The notes below the pieces were generated by a model. That model made no database searches, was not told the origin of the DNA, and was given only the letters and a program-made list of their open reading frames with translations. Source: Lactobacillus sp. (GTDB lineage: Bacteria > Bacillota > Bacilli > Lactobacillales > Lactobacillaceae). From it: a stretch of DNA of 64,000 bases. A program made the position numbers and the translations under genes. Positions 27,378 through 37,948 of this stretch are shown piece after piece. The first letter of the stretch is position 1. Each line of letters begins with the position of its first letter. The stretch covers positions 1 through 64,000 of the forward strand of contig JAKDPD010000001.1 in assembly GCA_030455605.1 (NCBI GenBank). Reading direction: 5' to 3'.

Positions 27378-29009
27378 TTATTTTGCGACTGCAACCACCC
27401 GTTTTTCACGGATGACCGTAATCTTAATGTTACCTGGATATTCCAGTTGTTGTTCAACCTGGGATTGAATATCATGAGCTAAAATGACCGTGCGATCATC
27501 GGAAATCTCATCTGGTGCTACCATTACCCGGATTTCACGTCCAGCTTGAATGGCATAAGCTTGTTTCACGCCAGCATGTGACTTCGCAATCGTCTCAAGA
27601 TCAGTTAAGCGCCGGATATAATTCTCCAAGCTTTCACTACGCGCACCCGGCCGTGCAGAGGAAATTGTATCCGCTGCGACAACCAGTTCTGCAATAAAAG
27701 ATAACTTCGGCACATCGCCATGGTGCGCCGCAATGGCGTTGACCACTTCATCTGATTCACGATACTTCCGGGTTAATTCCACACCAATTTCAACGTGTGA
27801 GCCTTCAATATCATGATCAATTGCCTTACCTATATCGTGCAACAATCCCGCACGTACTGCCATTTTTTCATCTAAACCGAGCTCGGCGGCCATCGTGCCA
27901 GCAAGCTTAGCGACTTCAATTGAATGCGCTAAGACGTTCTGACCGTAGGAAGTCCGATACTTAAGCCGGCCCAATGTCTTAACCAATTCAGGGTTCATGC
28001 GATGAATCCCTAAATCCATTAAGGCACCTTCACCAGCCTCATAAATATCATCATTCACTTCCTTACGTGCCTTGTCGACCATTTCCTCAATGCGAGCAGG
28101 ATGAATCCGACCATCTTGCACCAAGCGTTCCATTGCCCGTTTCGCAATTTCACGCCTAATTGGATCAAATCCAGATAGCGTCACCACTTTCGGGGTATCA
28201 TCAATAATCAAATCAATCCCGGTTAAGGCTTCAAACGAGCGAATATTACGCCCTTCACGCCCAATAATACGCCCCTTCATCTCTTCATTTGGTAAATCGA
28301 CAATTGACACCGTCGTTTCGGCAACCGTATCTGCTGCTGAACTTTGAATTGCTTCAACGAGTACCTGATGCGCAAAATGATCAGCCTTAGCCTTGACTTC
28401 TTCGTTACTGTTACGAATCAGTTCGGCCCGTTCTTTGACTAGCTGATCGGCGATATTAGCTAAAACAAGCTTCTTAGCACTTTCTGGATCTAAGTCAGCC
28501 ACTGCCATCAGTTTCTCTTGTCGCTGCTTAATTAAGTCTTGCGCTGCCTGCTGCTTAGTTGCCAAATCTGCTTGCTGATCTTTGAGCTTATCTTCCTTGT
28601 CTGACAAGTGATTAGCCCGTTCATCTAAAAGGCCACTCTTATGATCAAGCGTGTCACCACGCTGTTGCAAGCGATTCTCCTGCCGTGCAAGTTCACCACG
28701 CTGCTTGGTCAATTCGTCTTCAACCTTTTGGCGATAATCACGAATCTCCTCCTGAGCAGCTAATAACTTCGCCTTCTTGGCATTCTCAGCCCCTTGCTTG
28801 ATGGCTATGGCCGCTTGTTGTTGTGACTTCACTTCTGCTTTTGCTGCGGCCACTTGGGCTTTAGCGTTCGCAATAATATGAGCCGCATCAACTTGCGCGT
28901 GCTGCACCTGGTTTTCCCATAAATGACGCCGCACCAAATAACCAAGCATCGCTGCGATTAGGATGGAAAAAATAGCTAGTACGACGAAAATCAATATGTT
29001 CTCTTTCAT
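27378..29009 (-). CDS. rny: Ribonuclease Y
   Basis: A 543-residue membrane-anchored endoribonuclease that starts mRNA decay. It has one N-terminal helix (about 5-25), a long coiled coil rich in Ala, Gln, Lys and Glu (about 30-195), a KH domain with [15 protein letters not shown], and an HD domain with the metal motif [12 protein letters not shown]. All active-site residues are present. It lies downstream of recA but has its own terminator, and a terminator also follows recA. Confidence 0.96.
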   Translation of the reverse strand: MKENILIFVVLAIFSILIAAMLGYLVRRHLWENQVQHAQVDAAHIIANAKAQVAAAKAEVKSQQQAAIAIKQGAENAKKAKLLAAQEEIRDYRQKVEDELTKQRGELARQENRLQQRGDTLDHKSGLLDERANHLSDKEDKLKDQQADLATKQQAAQDLIKQRQEKLMAVADLDPESAKKLVLANIADQLVKERAELIRNSNEEVKAKADHFAHQVLVEAIQSSAADTVAETTVSIVDLPNEEMKGRIIGREGRNIRSFEALTGIDLIIDDTPKVVTLSGFDPIRREIAKRAMERLVQDGRIHPARIEEMVDKARKEVNDDIYEAGEGALMDLGIHRMNPELVKTLGRLKYRTSYGQNVLAHSIEVAKLAGTMAAELGLDEKMAVRAGLLHDIGKAIDHDIEGSHVEIGVELTRKYRESDEVVNAIAAHHGDVPKLSFIAELVVAADTISSARPGARSESLENYIRRLTDLETIAKSHAGVKQAYAIQAGREIRVMVAPDEISDDRTVILAHDIQSQVEQQLEYPGNIKITVIREKRVVAVAK

Positions 29010-29086
29010 GTCTCAATTCGCCTTTATTCTATAACTATTTACACCAACTTTAATAATAGATAACTAGACGAAACATGTCAATCATA

Positions 29087-29119
29087 GAAAAAGGCCTTGA
29101 CACTAAAAGCCAAGGTCTA
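29087..29119 (-). terminator. Terminator after recA
   Basis: On the minus strand AGaCCTTG pairs with CAAGGcCT around an 11-base loop and is followed by TTTTT. Confidence 0.75.
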
Positions 29120-29130
29120 AATCAATATTC

Positions 29131-30243
29131 TCACTCTTTTTTACTGGCTTTAGCACTTTTCTGAGCCGCCTGATCAGCTGCCACAGCTTGTTTTTTCGCC
29201 TCACGTGCTTCCCGGATTTTTTCTGGGTTTTCTTTATCAGCTAACGACTGTTCATCGATACCATAAGCTACTCTGACTTGTGTTCTAATGTCAGTATAGA
29301 TATCCTGATGTTCTTCTAGGTAACTCTTGGCGTTCTCACGCCCTTGGCCAATGCGATCATCATGGTAAGAATACCAAGAACCAGCCTTATTCACGATATC
29401 TTTATCCGCAGCCATATCAAGTAACTCACCGGATTGACTAATCCCCTTGCCATACATGATATCAACTTCAGCCACCTTGAATGGTGGGGCTACCTTGTTT
29501 TTGACCACCTTAATCTTAACCCGGTTACCGATGACTTCACCACTTTGTTTAATCTGCTCAGCCCGGCGGACTTCCAGCCGAATGGTCGCATAAAACTTCA
29601 AAGCCCGACCACCAGGGGTCGTCTCTGGATTTCCAAACATGACGCCAACCTTTTCCCGAATTTGGTTAATAAAGATGGCAATTGTCTTGGTCTTAGAAAT
29701 CGTCCCTGACAGTTTCCGCAAGGCCTGGGACATTAGCCGCGCTTGCAAGCCGACATGGGCATCCCCCATCTCGCCTTCAATTTCAGCCCGCGGAACTAAT
29801 GCTGCCACTGAGTCAACAACCACAATGTCAATGGCACCTGATGAAATCAAAGTATCCGCAATTTGCAACCCTTCTTCACCGGTATTGGGTTGTGACAGAA
29901 TCAAATCATCGATATTAACACCCAAGGCTTCCGCATAAGCGGGGTCCATGGCATTCTCGGCATCGATATAAGCGGCCGTGCCGCCTTGCTTCTGCACTTC
30001 AGCAACCGCATGCAAAGCGACAGTCGTCTTACCACTTGATTCTGGTCCATACACTTCAACAATTCTGCCACGGGGGTACCCACCTACCCCAATGGCTGCA
30101 TCAAGTGCAATGGAGCCGGTAGGAATGGTCGAAATCTGCGTATCGACCTTTTCACCCATCCGCATCACGGCACCCTTGCCAAAGTTCTTTTCAATCTTCT
30201 TTAAGGCTGCCTCAAGCGCAGCCTGCTTCTCATCTTTGGCCAA
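29131..30243 (-). CDS. recA: Recombinase RecA
   Basis: A 370-residue RecA that forms filaments on single-stranded DNA for recombination, natural transformation and LexA cleavage. Walker A is GPESSGKTT at about 65-73; the family segment [14 protein letters not shown] and a lysine-rich, Ala-rich C-terminal tail are present. The gene has a clear promoter and a LexA-type box upstream. In many lactobacilli cinA sits between pgsA and recA; here it is absent and the two are separated only by a terminator and the recA promoter. Confidence 0.98.
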   Translation of the reverse strand: MAKDEKQAALEAALKKIEKNFGKGAVMRMGEKVDTQISTIPTGSIALDAAIGVGGYPRGRIVEVYGPESSGKTTVALHAVAEVQKQGGTAAYIDAENAMDPAYAEALGVNIDDLILSQPNTGEEGLQIADTLISSGAIDIVVVDSVAALVPRAEIEGEMGDAHVGLQARLMSQALRKLSGTISKTKTIAIFINQIREKVGVMFGNPETTPGGRALKFYATIRLEVRRAEQIKQSGEVIGNRVKIKVVKNKVAPPFKVAEVDIMYGKGISQSGELLDMAADKDIVNKAGSWYSYHDDRIGQGRENAKSYLEEHQDIYTDIRTQVRVAYGIDEQSLADKENPEKIREAREAKKQAVAADQAAQKSAKASKKE

Positions 30244-30275
30244 ACTAAATTCCTCCTGCTAGTTCATCTCTAGTC

Positions 30276-30305
30276 ATTATACGTTGGTAAAGTCTGCTTT
30301 GGCAA
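30276..30305 (-). promoter_or_regulatory. recA promoter
   Basis: On the minus strand TTGCCA (30300-30305), an 18-base spacer and TATAAT (30276-30281), some 30 bases before recA. Confidence 0.82.
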
Positions 30306-30312
30306 GAAAAAG

Positions 30313-30326
30313 CGAACTCATGTTTT
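30313..30326. promoter_or_regulatory. LexA (DinR) box upstream of recA
   Basis: CGAACTCATGTTTT matches 12 of 14 positions of the Gram-positive SOS box CGAACRNRYGTTYC. It lies 8 bases upstream of the recA -35, a sensible place for SOS control. The match is seen; binding is inferred. Confidence 0.65.
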
Positions 30327-30373
30327 TGATTTTACCTGCCAATATATATTACGCACTCACACCCAAAATTTGA

Positions 30374-30401
30374 TAAAAAAAAAGGGCAATGCCCTCTTTT
30401 T
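30374..30401 (-). terminator. Terminator after pgsA
   Basis: On the minus strand AGAGGGC-att-GCCCTTT, flanked by A and T runs, forms a strong terminator right after the pgsA stop. Confidence 0.88.
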
Positions 30402-30962
30402 TTACATTGAGCCTTTGAAAACATCCCATGAACTGTGGAAATAATCATAACCAGAGTAAATGGTGAAGATCAAGGCAATGATTAATAAAATCGTGCCAAT
30501 GTGGAAAACATCGCCTAATAATAAGAAAATTACGGACAACATTTGCGCGGTCGTCTTAATCTTCCCTGGCATCGCAGCCGCCATGACTTGGCCACGGTTT
30601 TCAGCTAAGATTAGCCGTAAGCCGGTAACTGCTAATTCACGGCAAACAATGACCGCAACTACCCAAGCTGGGGCTAAGTTAAGTGAAATCAGGAAAATAA
30701 ACGCAGTCATCGTTAACATCTTATCAGCTAGTGGATCGGCAAATTTTCCGAAATTCGTCACCATGTTACGTGAACGCGCAATATGACCATCAAACCAATC
30801 AGTCGCACTCGCACCCGCAAAGACGATTGCCGCAATCACGCGGCTCCAATAAATGGTCGTACCCGCAAAAGCCACATGACTGGTCCAACCGAAGATAATG
30901 ATGAGCATAAAGACAGGAATGAGGAAAATCCGAAAAACGGTTAATTTGTTAGGTAAATTCAT
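30402..30962 (-). CDS. pgsA: CDP-diacylglycerol-glycerol-3-phosphate phosphatidyltransferase
   Basis: A 186-residue membrane enzyme that makes phosphatidylglycerophosphate, the precursor of phosphatidylglycerol. The CDP-alcohol phosphotransferase motif DG-x2-AR-x8-G-x3-D-x3-D is complete in the segment starting DWFDGHIARSR and ending FADPLADK, within four or five membrane helices. It follows rodZ, as in other Firmicutes, and ends at a strong terminator. Confidence 0.95.
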   Translation of the reverse strand: MNLPNKLTVFRIFLIPVFMLIIIFGWTSHVAFAGTTIYWSRVIAAIVFAGASATDWFDGHIARSRNMVTNFGKFADPLADKMLTMTAFIFLISLNLAPAWVVAVIVCRELAVTGLRLILAENRGQVMAAAMPGKIKTTAQMLSVIFLLLGDVFHIGTILLIIALIFTIYSGYDYFHSSWDVFKGSM

Positions 30963-31003
30963 GATATACGATTGACTCCTTAGTTGCCGGCAAGCACTGC
31001 TGG

Positions 31004-31942
31004 CTATCTACTACTTTGACTACTTTGGCTACTCGAAGACGATGAACTGCTTGACGCAACACCACTACTAGTCTGAGTTTGAGACGAGCTCGTTGAACCA
31101 GTAGGCTGAGAAACGTTCCCCTTATTACCAATTAACAGTGTGATTGAATTACGCGCATTAATTGGTTGATAAGGTACACGCCGACCACCAATGCTAATGC
31201 CAGTACCTTGGTCATAACCAAACGAAATCACAACCGATTGGACATTCGTCCCGAGTAGCATCGTGTGCTTCTCATTAGCTGCTAGTGTTGCTTGATAGTT
31301 GGTCACACCATTCAGTGCAACCACCGCAAAGACCGCTTGGTTAGCACCAGCGCGAACCACTAACTTACGATTTTGGCCCAAATTAAGCACCCGGAATTGG
31401 TTCGTCGCCAGCCGTTTAATGACGACGCCAGTAGGCTTTTTAACCGCAGGCTGGGTCTGTTTAGTCTGCTTCTTCTTAGCAGATTGGGAAGAGACTGTGA
31501 CCTGATTTTCGTTATCTGATTTACGGTCATTACCACTAGTTAGTTTGGCATAAAGGACATAGACGCCTAACATCACTGCAATAAAAGCCAAGCCAGCAAC
31601 CACACGTGGCAAATACTGTTGCCATAACTCACGCTTGTTATTCGTGGTCTGACGAACTTCTTCGCTCTTATTATCAATATCATTTTCGACATATTCATCA
31701 GGCGCTGGAGCAGGAACATCTTCGTGATAATCACTCAGTAGCTCTTTGCCGTCGAGCCCGACAATTTGGGCATATTGCCGAATGAACGCTCTAACGTAAA
31801 AATCTCCTGGAAGCTTGTCAAACTCGTCGTGTTCAATCGCAATTAAATACCTGCTTTGAATCTTGGTTGCTTGTTCCACATCTGCAATCGATAAGCCCTT
31901 TGCTTCTCTGGCTTCACGTAATTTTTCTCCGATATCTGCCAT
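31004..31942 (-). CDS. rodZ: RodZ-like HTH membrane protein
   Basis: A 312-residue bitopic protein. The N-terminal 70 residues form an Xre-type helix-turn-helix (GEKLREAREAKGLSIADVE). A helix spans about 113-132, followed by a DUF4115-type extracellular domain (about 170-260) and a long serine-rich tail. RodZ ties MreB to the cell-elongation machinery; the HTH usually serves protein contacts rather than DNA binding. The low-complexity Ser/Gln tail is longer than needed for the fold and may span the wall. Confidence 0.87.
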   Translation of the reverse strand: MADIGEKLREAREAKGLSIADVEQATKIQSRYLIAIEHDEFDKLPGDFYVRAFIRQYAQIVGLDGKELLSDYHEDVPAPAPDEYVENDIDNKSEEVRQTTNNKRELWQQYLPRVVAGLAFIAVMLGVYVLYAKLTSGNDRKSDNENQVTVSSQSAKKKQTKQTQPAVKKPTGVVIKRLATNQFRVLNLGQNRKLVVRAGANQAVFAVVALNGVTNYQATLAANEKHTMLLGTNVQSVVISFGYDQGTGISIGGRRVPYQPINARNSITLLIGNKGNVSQPTGSTSSSQTQTSSGVASSSSSSSSSQSSQSSR

Positions 31943-32022
31943 ATTAACCTCTTCAATTTTGAAATAACAACACTGAGTATAACATTTTTAGGGTATTTAT
32001 TGAACTGAAAAAACGTCAGTTA

Positions 32023-32751
32023 TTAACGTAACCAGCCGCCACTAACGTAAATCGTTTGCCCGGTTAAATAATTGCTACTAGCTGTTAACAAATGCACAAC
32101 TGGCGCCGCAATATCCGCACCCGTCGCCAGTCGTCCAGCTGGAATATCAGCTTGCACCGCCGACAGTTCAGCCGCTGAGAAATTAGCAGTCATGGCGCTT
32201 CGCACTGCTCCTGGTGCAATCACATTCACAGTTAGCTGACTAGAGGCGACCTCACGGCTGTAAGCCTGAGCAAAACCAGATAGTCCTGCCTTAGTTGCAC
32301 TATAGACGCTCTCAAGGGCACTCCCCTGGCCGCCATAGACAGAGCCAATGAACACAATGCGGCTATAGGCCTGTTTCAAGAGCATTGGTTCAAACAGATG
32401 GGTCAATTTGAGCGGAGCACGCAAATTAATCGTCAATAAACGATCAATATCGGCTAACGGTTCGTCACCCAATAAACCATAGTGCGTGACGCCTTGCGCA
32501 AACACCACAGCATTGACTGCTAAGATGACGGTAGCGAACTTAGTGAGTGCCGCATCATTAGCCGTCAAATCGAGCCTTACGGGAATAAAATCCTGACGCG
32601 GATAACGCGCTGTCAGCTGCTCGGAAAGCTGCTGGACCGCTAAGAAGTGACGATTGGCGTGTAGTTCCAGTGACCAACCGGCTTGTGCGAGTGCCGCAGC
32701 AATCGCACGGCCAATCGTGCCACTAGCTCCAATAATCAGTGCGCGCTGCAT
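32023..32751 (-). CDS. ymfI: Short-chain dehydrogenase/reductase (YmfI-like)
   Basis: A 242-residue SDR enzyme. The NAD(P) motif GASGTIGRAIAAAL is at residues 8-21 and the catalytic YSATK appears after SVYGGQGSALESV; the C-terminus ends in LTGQTIYVSGGWLR, as in FabG relatives. Its place between the M16 peptidase genes and rodZ identifies it as YmfI, whose substrate is not known. The start overlaps the ymfH stop by one base. Confidence 0.9.
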   Translation of the reverse strand: MQRALIIGASGTIGRAIAAALAQAGWSLELHANRHFLAVQQLSEQLTARYPRQDFIPVRLDLTANDAALTKFATVILAVNAVVFAQGVTHYGLLGDEPLADIDRLLTINLRAPLKLTHLFEPMLLKQAYSRIVFIGSVYGGQGSALESVYSATKAGLSGFAQAYSREVASSQLTVNVIAPGAVRSAMTANFSAAELSAVQADIPAGRLATGADIAAPVVHLLTASSNYLTGQTIYVSGGWLR

Positions 32752-33977
32752 TAGTCGCTACCCCCGAGTGCCGCACTCCCAACCTTGGCCCCCTGCATCA
32801 ACTGCTCACAGGCCGCTTGATACTCTGAAAAGCCCAAAACTTCTAACTTCGTCGCTAAATCGTAAGGATCATCCCCATCCAGCGCAGCTTCGGCCAATTC
32901 AATGGCCCAGAGGGACAAATCGTTATAGCTACGCACCGTATGCGCAAAACTCGCTTTCTTTTGGAGTTCAAACTGCGCTGGGCCTAAGACATTGGCTAGT
33001 GGCTGTGCTAATTGTGCCTTGATTGCCGCTAAGACCTCATCAGGCTGCTGACTCACGCCTGTCAATAACAAACAATTTCCTTGCCGCGCGTATTCCATCG
33101 TTAACTGCAGACCGCTGTTGAGCAGTTGCCGAGACTGCTGATGCTGATACCAAGCGCTCAGCGGACCAAATTCTGCATCCAACATAAATTCGAGTAGCGT
33201 TTGCGCTAAATCACGACTCCCTTGAAAAGGCGCAAAATGTGGTAATCGGATAGCTAAGCCGAAGTAATTCGAGCCACGGTTAGTCAGCGTCTGATGCCGC
33301 AAGTGACCAGTCGGCTGCTCAGGCCGCGGTGCTAGGCGCCCAGCTTTGAAATAGCGCTCAGCGAGTTTCGTCACTTGCCGGAAGATGGTTTGAATCTGGT
33401 TCTTCGAAAAATCACCGGCCGCAATAAAATTCAATTGGCCCGCCACATATTGGCTGGCGTAGACTTGTGCCAACTGCGCGGCTGTGATTTGGCTAATCGA
33501 GGTTTGTGTACCAGCCACATCCAAGCCTAAGAGACTGTTACCATATAGCTGGCGTTTGAGCGCATCATTCACCCACCACTTCGGATCATCTTGATACATG
33601 GCTAATTCTTGCTGAATAATGGGGACTTCATGTTTGACATTTGCCGTGGTGAAATAAGGTTCACCCACTAGCTTGAAGAGCAGCTCAATTAACTTCGGGG
33701 TATGAGTGCTACCTTGGCAATAAAACATCGTTTCATTACTGCTCGTAAAAGCATTACAATCCGCGCCTAAGGCTTCAAACTCATGGGCTAAATCGCCACT
33801 TTTTTTCGTAAACAATTTATGCTCTAAGAAATGAGCAGAACCAGCCACTCCCTGAGGATCAGCCGATCCAAAATCGACCATAATGCCAAAGAAATTCTCA
33901 TTAAAGCCAGGTCGCAGGGCCACTTCAGCCTTAAAGCCGGACGCATATTCGCGTTTAATCACTTGCGGAACAATCAT
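32751..33977 (-). CDS. ymfH: M16 family zinc metallopeptidase (YmfH)
   Basis: A 408-residue insulinase-type peptidase. The inverted zinc motif HFLEH is at residues 49-53, and a downstream glutamate in VPIIQQELAMYQ serves as third ligand. It forms a pair with the adjoining YmfF, which lacks the motif, so the two probably make an active/inactive heterodimer, as in other M16B pairs. The substrate is unknown. It overlaps ymfF by four bases. Confidence 0.92.
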   Translation of the reverse strand: MIVPQVIKREYASGFKAEVALRPGFNENFFGIMVDFGSADPQGVAGSAHFLEHKLFTKKSGDLAHEFEALGADCNAFTSSNETMFYCQGSTHTPKLIELLFKLVGEPYFTTANVKHEVPIIQQELAMYQDDPKWWVNDALKRQLYGNSLLGLDVAGTQTSISQITAAQLAQVYASQYVAGQLNFIAAGDFSKNQIQTIFRQVTKLAERYFKAGRLAPRPEQPTGHLRHQTLTNRGSNYFGLAIRLPHFAPFQGSRDLAQTLLEFMLDAEFGPLSAWYQHQQSRQLLNSGLQLTMEYARQGNCLLLTGVSQQPDEVLAAIKAQLAQPLANVLGPAQFELQKKASFAHTVRSYNDLSLWAIELAEAALDGDDPYDLATKLEVLGFSEYQAACEQLMQGAKVGSAALGGSD

Positions 33978-35188
33978 TTTAAGAGATAGCTTTCATTCAA
34001 AAACAGGTTCAAGGCAAAAGCCTTCAACTTAGCAGGGGTAACTTGCTTAATGGCTTGCAGGCGGTCAAATTTGCGATAACCTGGTAGTAATTCACCGCGC
34101 AAAGCTTGGAGCAAATGCCAACTCTGTTGATCAGCACTCGCCACATGCAAATCAAGCAAGCCCCGTTTGACTTTACGCAGTAATGCCGAATCAATCTGAC
34201 CGAGTTGCACCCGAGTTAATTCTTCCTGAATCAGGGCCTTAGCTGCAGGGACCTGCTTTTGATCAAGCCCGGCCGCAATGAGTAAGAGTGAATTATTCGC
34301 ATAACAACTGGCATCAATTTCATACACAGCCCCCAGCTGCTCACGAACTTGCACAAACAAGCGGCTGGACTGATCACCAGCTAAATAGTCAGCCAGCACC
34401 AGGCCCACCACTTGCGCCATAAACGGCATTTTACCGTGATAACCATAGCCGAGTAACAACTGGCTCTGCAAATAATGCTTAACCTCAACTTGCGTTTGAT
34501 AGGCCGATTCAGCTGGAATCGTCACCTCTAGGCTAGCAAACGGCTGGGATAACCCAACTTGATGAAATGACTTTTCACAAATAGCTTGCAGCTGTTGGGC
34601 ATCCCTCGCCTGGCCCAAAATGACCGTTGGCACCGTCTGCAAACTCTCACCAAATTTACTAAAACTAGCGGGCGTTGCGTTTTCAAGCTCAGCCAGAGCA
34701 GCGGGTAAATTATCCGCATAGTCTGGCGTGGCTTGATACCAATGCTCAAAAAACTGCTGATAAGCAACATTTTCAGGCTCAGTCATCAGTTCGCTTACCT
34801 CTTCAGCCAGTTGTCGCTTGGTTAAATCAATCACGCGCTGATCAAAATACGGATGCTGCACCAAATTACTAAAAACAGTAATAACCGACTCATAAGTATA
34901 CGCGGGATCAAGCACCATGCTCGGTTCAACCAGATCCAAGGTATAACTAATAATCAACTGTTTGCCAAATAGCTGGATGCCAGCATCAAAGTTAAGATCA
35001 TACTGCTCGGCTAACTTCCGCTGCTGCTGACTAACCGTCGGATAATCAAGTGTCATATTCAACTGGCTACGCGTCAACAAATTCGCGTAAGCCAAATTAT
35101 GACGCGTCAGCGGTAAACGCAAAAAACAACCGACTGCAGCGGTTGAAAATTTGTCGTTTGGCGTAATTTTAATGGTTCGATTGAGCAT
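33974..35188 (-). CDS. ymfF: M16 peptidase-like protein without zinc motif (YmfF)
   Basis: A 404-residue M16-fold protein. The position of the HxxEH motif is occupied by non-catalytic residues, so it should not bind zinc itself; M16B peptidases often pair one catalytic and one non-catalytic chain. I chose ATG 35188 (GAGGG site eight bases upstream) over 35203. The start lies inside the 3' end of ftsK, in another frame, so translation is coupled. Confidence 0.9.
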   Translation of the reverse strand: MLNRTIKITPNDKFSTAAVGCFLRLPLTRHNLAYANLLTRSQLNMTLDYPTVSQQQRKLAEQYDLNFDAGIQLFGKQLIISYTLDLVEPSMVLDPAYTYESVITVFSNLVQHPYFDQRVIDLTKRQLAEEVSELMTEPENVAYQQFFEHWYQATPDYADNLPAALAELENATPASFSKFGESLQTVPTVILGQARDAQQLQAICEKSFHQVGLSQPFASLEVTIPAESAYQTQVEVKHYLQSQLLLGYGYHGKMPFMAQVVGLVLADYLAGDQSSRLFVQVREQLGAVYEIDASCYANNSLLLIAAGLDQKQVPAAKALIQEELTRVQLGQIDSALLRKVKRGLLDLHVASADQQSWHLLQALRGELLPGYRKFDRLQAIKQVTPAKLKAFALNLFLNESYLLK

Positions 35189-37550
35189 CAGCTTGACCCT
35201 CATTCTTTATTCTCGGTAGTAACACTTGACGCGGTTTTGAACCTTCGGACGGGCCCACAATCCCCTTGGCTTCCATTTCATCGACCATGCGAGCCGCACG
35301 GTTATAGCCAATCCGAAAGCGGCGTTGCAGCATTGAAACACTGGCTGATTGCTGACGTCTCACGAGATCAACGGCCTGGGCATAAAACTCATCCGTGTCA
35401 GCATCGTCAGCTAAGTCGGCATTTTCACGGACAGCCTTAGGCATCATGTCCTCGTTGTAGTCTGCGGTTTGTTGTTTCTTGCACCAAGCAATGACTTTCT
35501 CGACTTCTTCACTAGAGACATACGCCCCTTGCAAGCGTTCCGGCTTAGCCGCACCAATCGGTAGATAGAGCATATCACCACGGCCCAGCAATTTTTCGGC
35601 CCCAACACTGTCTAAAATGGTGCGCGAATCAACTCCGCTTGAAACAGCAAAGGAAATACGTGATGGCACATTGGCCTTAATGAGCCCCGTAATGACATCG
35701 ACACTCGGCCGCTGCGTTGCTAAAATCATATGAATGCCAGCAGCTCGTGCCATTTGTCCTAAGCGCACAATTGCACCCTCAACATCATGCCCACCAACCA
35801 TCATCAGGTCGGATAACTCATCCACGACCACGAGAATATATGGCAAAATCGGCATCACCGGCTGGGTGCGATCCTCATTGTGAGCAGCCACCTTTTGGTT
35901 ATATTCACCCATGTTCCGCACGCCTGCAGCCGCGAAGAGCTGATAGCGCCGCTCCATTTCTTTCACGGCCTTGTGCAGCGCATTAGCGGCTAGTTTCGCA
36001 TCCGTGACGACTGGAATGAGCAAATAAGGAACCTGATTATAGACGGATAACTCGACCATCTTAGGATCAATCAGAATCAGTTTCACTTCTTCTGGCCGCG
36101 CTTTGAGTAAAATACTGGTCAAAATCGTGTTAATTGCCACCGATTTCCCTGAACCGGTTGAACCGGCAATCAATAAATGCGGCATTTTAGCCAGATTGGC
36201 TGAGACCACTAACCCAGAAACAGCTTTCCCCAGTGGGACCATCATTGGATTGGCTTTCGCCACTTTACTCTGATTCAACATGACATCCTTAAAGGAAACC
36301 ACACTGGTCACTTTATTAGGGACTTCAATCCCAATAAAGGGCTTGCCAGGAATTGGGGCTTCAATCCGAATATCTTTAGCGGCCAAGGCCAAGGCCAAAT
36401 CATCCGCCAAATTAACAATCCGGCTAACTTTGACCCCAACAGCTGGTTGCACTTCATAGCGAGTCACAGTTGGACCCAAAATGGCGCGTTTAATATGAAC
36501 TTCCACGCCAAAGGATTGAAAGGTGTGCTGCAAGGTTGTCGTATTTTGCCGAATCAAGGCCTTATCGGCACTTTGATCATTGGCAGTGAGTGGATCGAGT
36601 AAGGATAAAGGCGGCTTTTTATAAGTCGCTGATGTCTTGCGGTCTAAGTCTAACTCGCCATGGTCAACTGCCGCTTCTTGGGCCATTTTAGCGTCATCAC
36701 TAGCAAAATGGTGCGCCTTAGGCAAATCTGCTTCGCCGTGATGAACCGGCGGAAAACTAATCTCTGGTTCAGGCTCTACACTAGGCTCAGGTGATTGCGG
36801 CGCATCATTCGTCACTGGCACCTGCACATCAGCCTGACTAAAGTCCGTCGTATTAGGAAAAGGATCAGTCGTGTCGGTAGTATCAGGCGCGCTTTCATCT
36901 GGTTTTGTCACAACTAAGTCATGATACTTGGCCTTTAAATGCGAGCCCGCAGCACGATTTTTTGCAATAAAAGCTTGGCTGAGCCACTGAAATTTCGCCA
37001 GAACACTCTTAAATTTAACATCAAAGAACATTAACAGACCCACTGGTAAACAGAAACTGGCCAGAAAAATCAAGCCTGCGCCGCCAATGATAGGATACAG
37101 CTCACTATAGATGAGACTACCGATCAGGCCGCCACCTACTGACATCGTCACCCCTGCACGGGCAAACTCGGCATTCATGGTATGCCAAAAAGCATTCATG
37201 AACCCACTATTCACCATTTCTTGACCGAAGAAACGATGTGCTAGTAATACTAGCAGCCCTAAGAAGGCAGTCATGAGGCCTAAGTAGCGCTTAAAGCGTA
37301 ACCGAGGCGGCTGATTATAAATCAGCATAATGGCACCAAACAGCGCAATGAGACCGCCAGTGAGCAAATAAGCATCCCCACTTAGCCAACGCAAAGCATT
37401 TGCGGTTTGGATGCCTAACCAACCAAAATGTGAAAACGCCAAGCCACTAAATGCCAGCAATGCCAGTCCGGTCACGGCCCAAAACAGACTATCACTTTGA
37501 CGTTTAGTGCGCTTACGGCGTGTTTTTGTCGAACGTTTTTTCTTGGGCAT
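35169..37550 (-). CDS. ftsK: DNA translocase FtsK/SpoIIIE
   Basis: A 793-residue septal DNA pump. The first 170 residues hold four or five membrane helices; a charged, proline-containing linker follows (about 190-320), then the motor with Walker A AGSTGSGKSVAIN and Walker B PYILVVVDELSDLMM. A C-terminal gamma winged helix (SASVSMLQRRFRIGYNRAA) reads chromosome-orienting sequences. It moves chromosome ends out of the closing septum. It is first in the ftsK-ymfF-ymfH-ymfI-rodZ-pgsA run. Confidence 0.96.
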   Translation of the reverse strand: MPKKKRSTKTRRKRTKRQSDSLFWAVTGLALLAFSGLAFSHFGWLGIQTANALRWLSGDAYLLTGGLIALFGAIMLIYNQPPRLRFKRYLGLMTAFLGLLVLLAHRFFGQEMVNSGFMNAFWHTMNAEFARAGVTMSVGGGLIGSLIYSELYPIIGGAGLIFLASFCLPVGLLMFFDVKFKSVLAKFQWLSQAFIAKNRAAGSHLKAKYHDLVVTKPDESAPDTTDTTDPFPNTTDFSQADVQVPVTNDAPQSPEPSVEPEPEISFPPVHHGEADLPKAHHFASDDAKMAQEAAVDHGELDLDRKTSATYKKPPLSLLDPLTANDQSADKALIRQNTTTLQHTFQSFGVEVHIKRAILGPTVTRYEVQPAVGVKVSRIVNLADDLALALAAKDIRIEAPIPGKPFIGIEVPNKVTSVVSFKDVMLNQSKVAKANPMMVPLGKAVSGLVVSANLAKMPHLLIAGSTGSGKSVAINTILTSILLKARPEEVKLILIDPKMVELSVYNQVPYLLIPVVTDAKLAANALHKAVKEMERRYQLFAAAGVRNMGEYNQKVAAHNEDRTQPVMPILPYILVVVDELSDLMMVGGHDVEGAIVRLGQMARAAGIHMILATQRPSVDVITGLIKANVPSRISFAVSSGVDSRTILDSVGAEKLLGRGDMLYLPIGAAKPERLQGAYVSSEEVEKVIAWCKKQQTADYNEDMMPKAVRENADLADDADTDEFYAQAVDLVRRQQSASVSMLQRRFRIGYNRAARMVDEMEAKGIVGPSEGSKPRQVLLPRIKNEGQADAQSNH

Positions 37551-37555
37551 CAGAC

Positions 37556-37948
37556 TTAAAAGTTCGGCTTAAAATTCAAATTAACCGGCTTGTCCATGGC
37601 CACTTGGGTCACTTCATAAGTCAAGGTCTCAATGTATTCGACTAATGGCCGTGACATTAGCTTATAGTCACTTTTAGCTAAATCCTTACCTTCGCCGTGG
37701 TAACCAGCAATTTTAACAACTTGGCTAATCAGCCCTGTAACCGTGAATTCGCCTGGTTCCGGTGACACTTCAAAGACGACAGCCACTTCATAATAGCCGC
37801 CATCCGTGCCAGCATCCATACTGCCATCATCTTGCTTTAGTGCTGCTTTACGCATGGCCACATTGACCTCAGATTTAACTGCTAATTTTTCATTCATATC
37901 GTAGTGAAATGAACGTACCACAATTGGGCTTTCTCTCGTAAAATCCAT
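37556..37948 (-). CDS. DUF1149 family protein
   Basis: A 130-residue protein that I assign to DUF1149, a family of SecB-like fold found in lactobacilli, streptococci and enterococci. The pattern VAVVFEVSPEPGEFTVTGLISQVVKI and the C-terminal RPLVEYIETLTYEVT fit the SecB-like beta sheet and helix. No function is established. It is flanked by trmL (one-base overlap) and ftsK. Confidence 0.75.
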   Translation of the reverse strand: MDFTRESPIVVRSFHYDMNEKLAVKSEVNVAMRKAALKQDDGSMDAGTDGGYYEVAVVFEVSPEPGEFTVTGLISQVVKIAGYHGEGKDLAKSDYKLMSRPLVEYIETLTYEVTQVAMDKPVNLNFKPNF

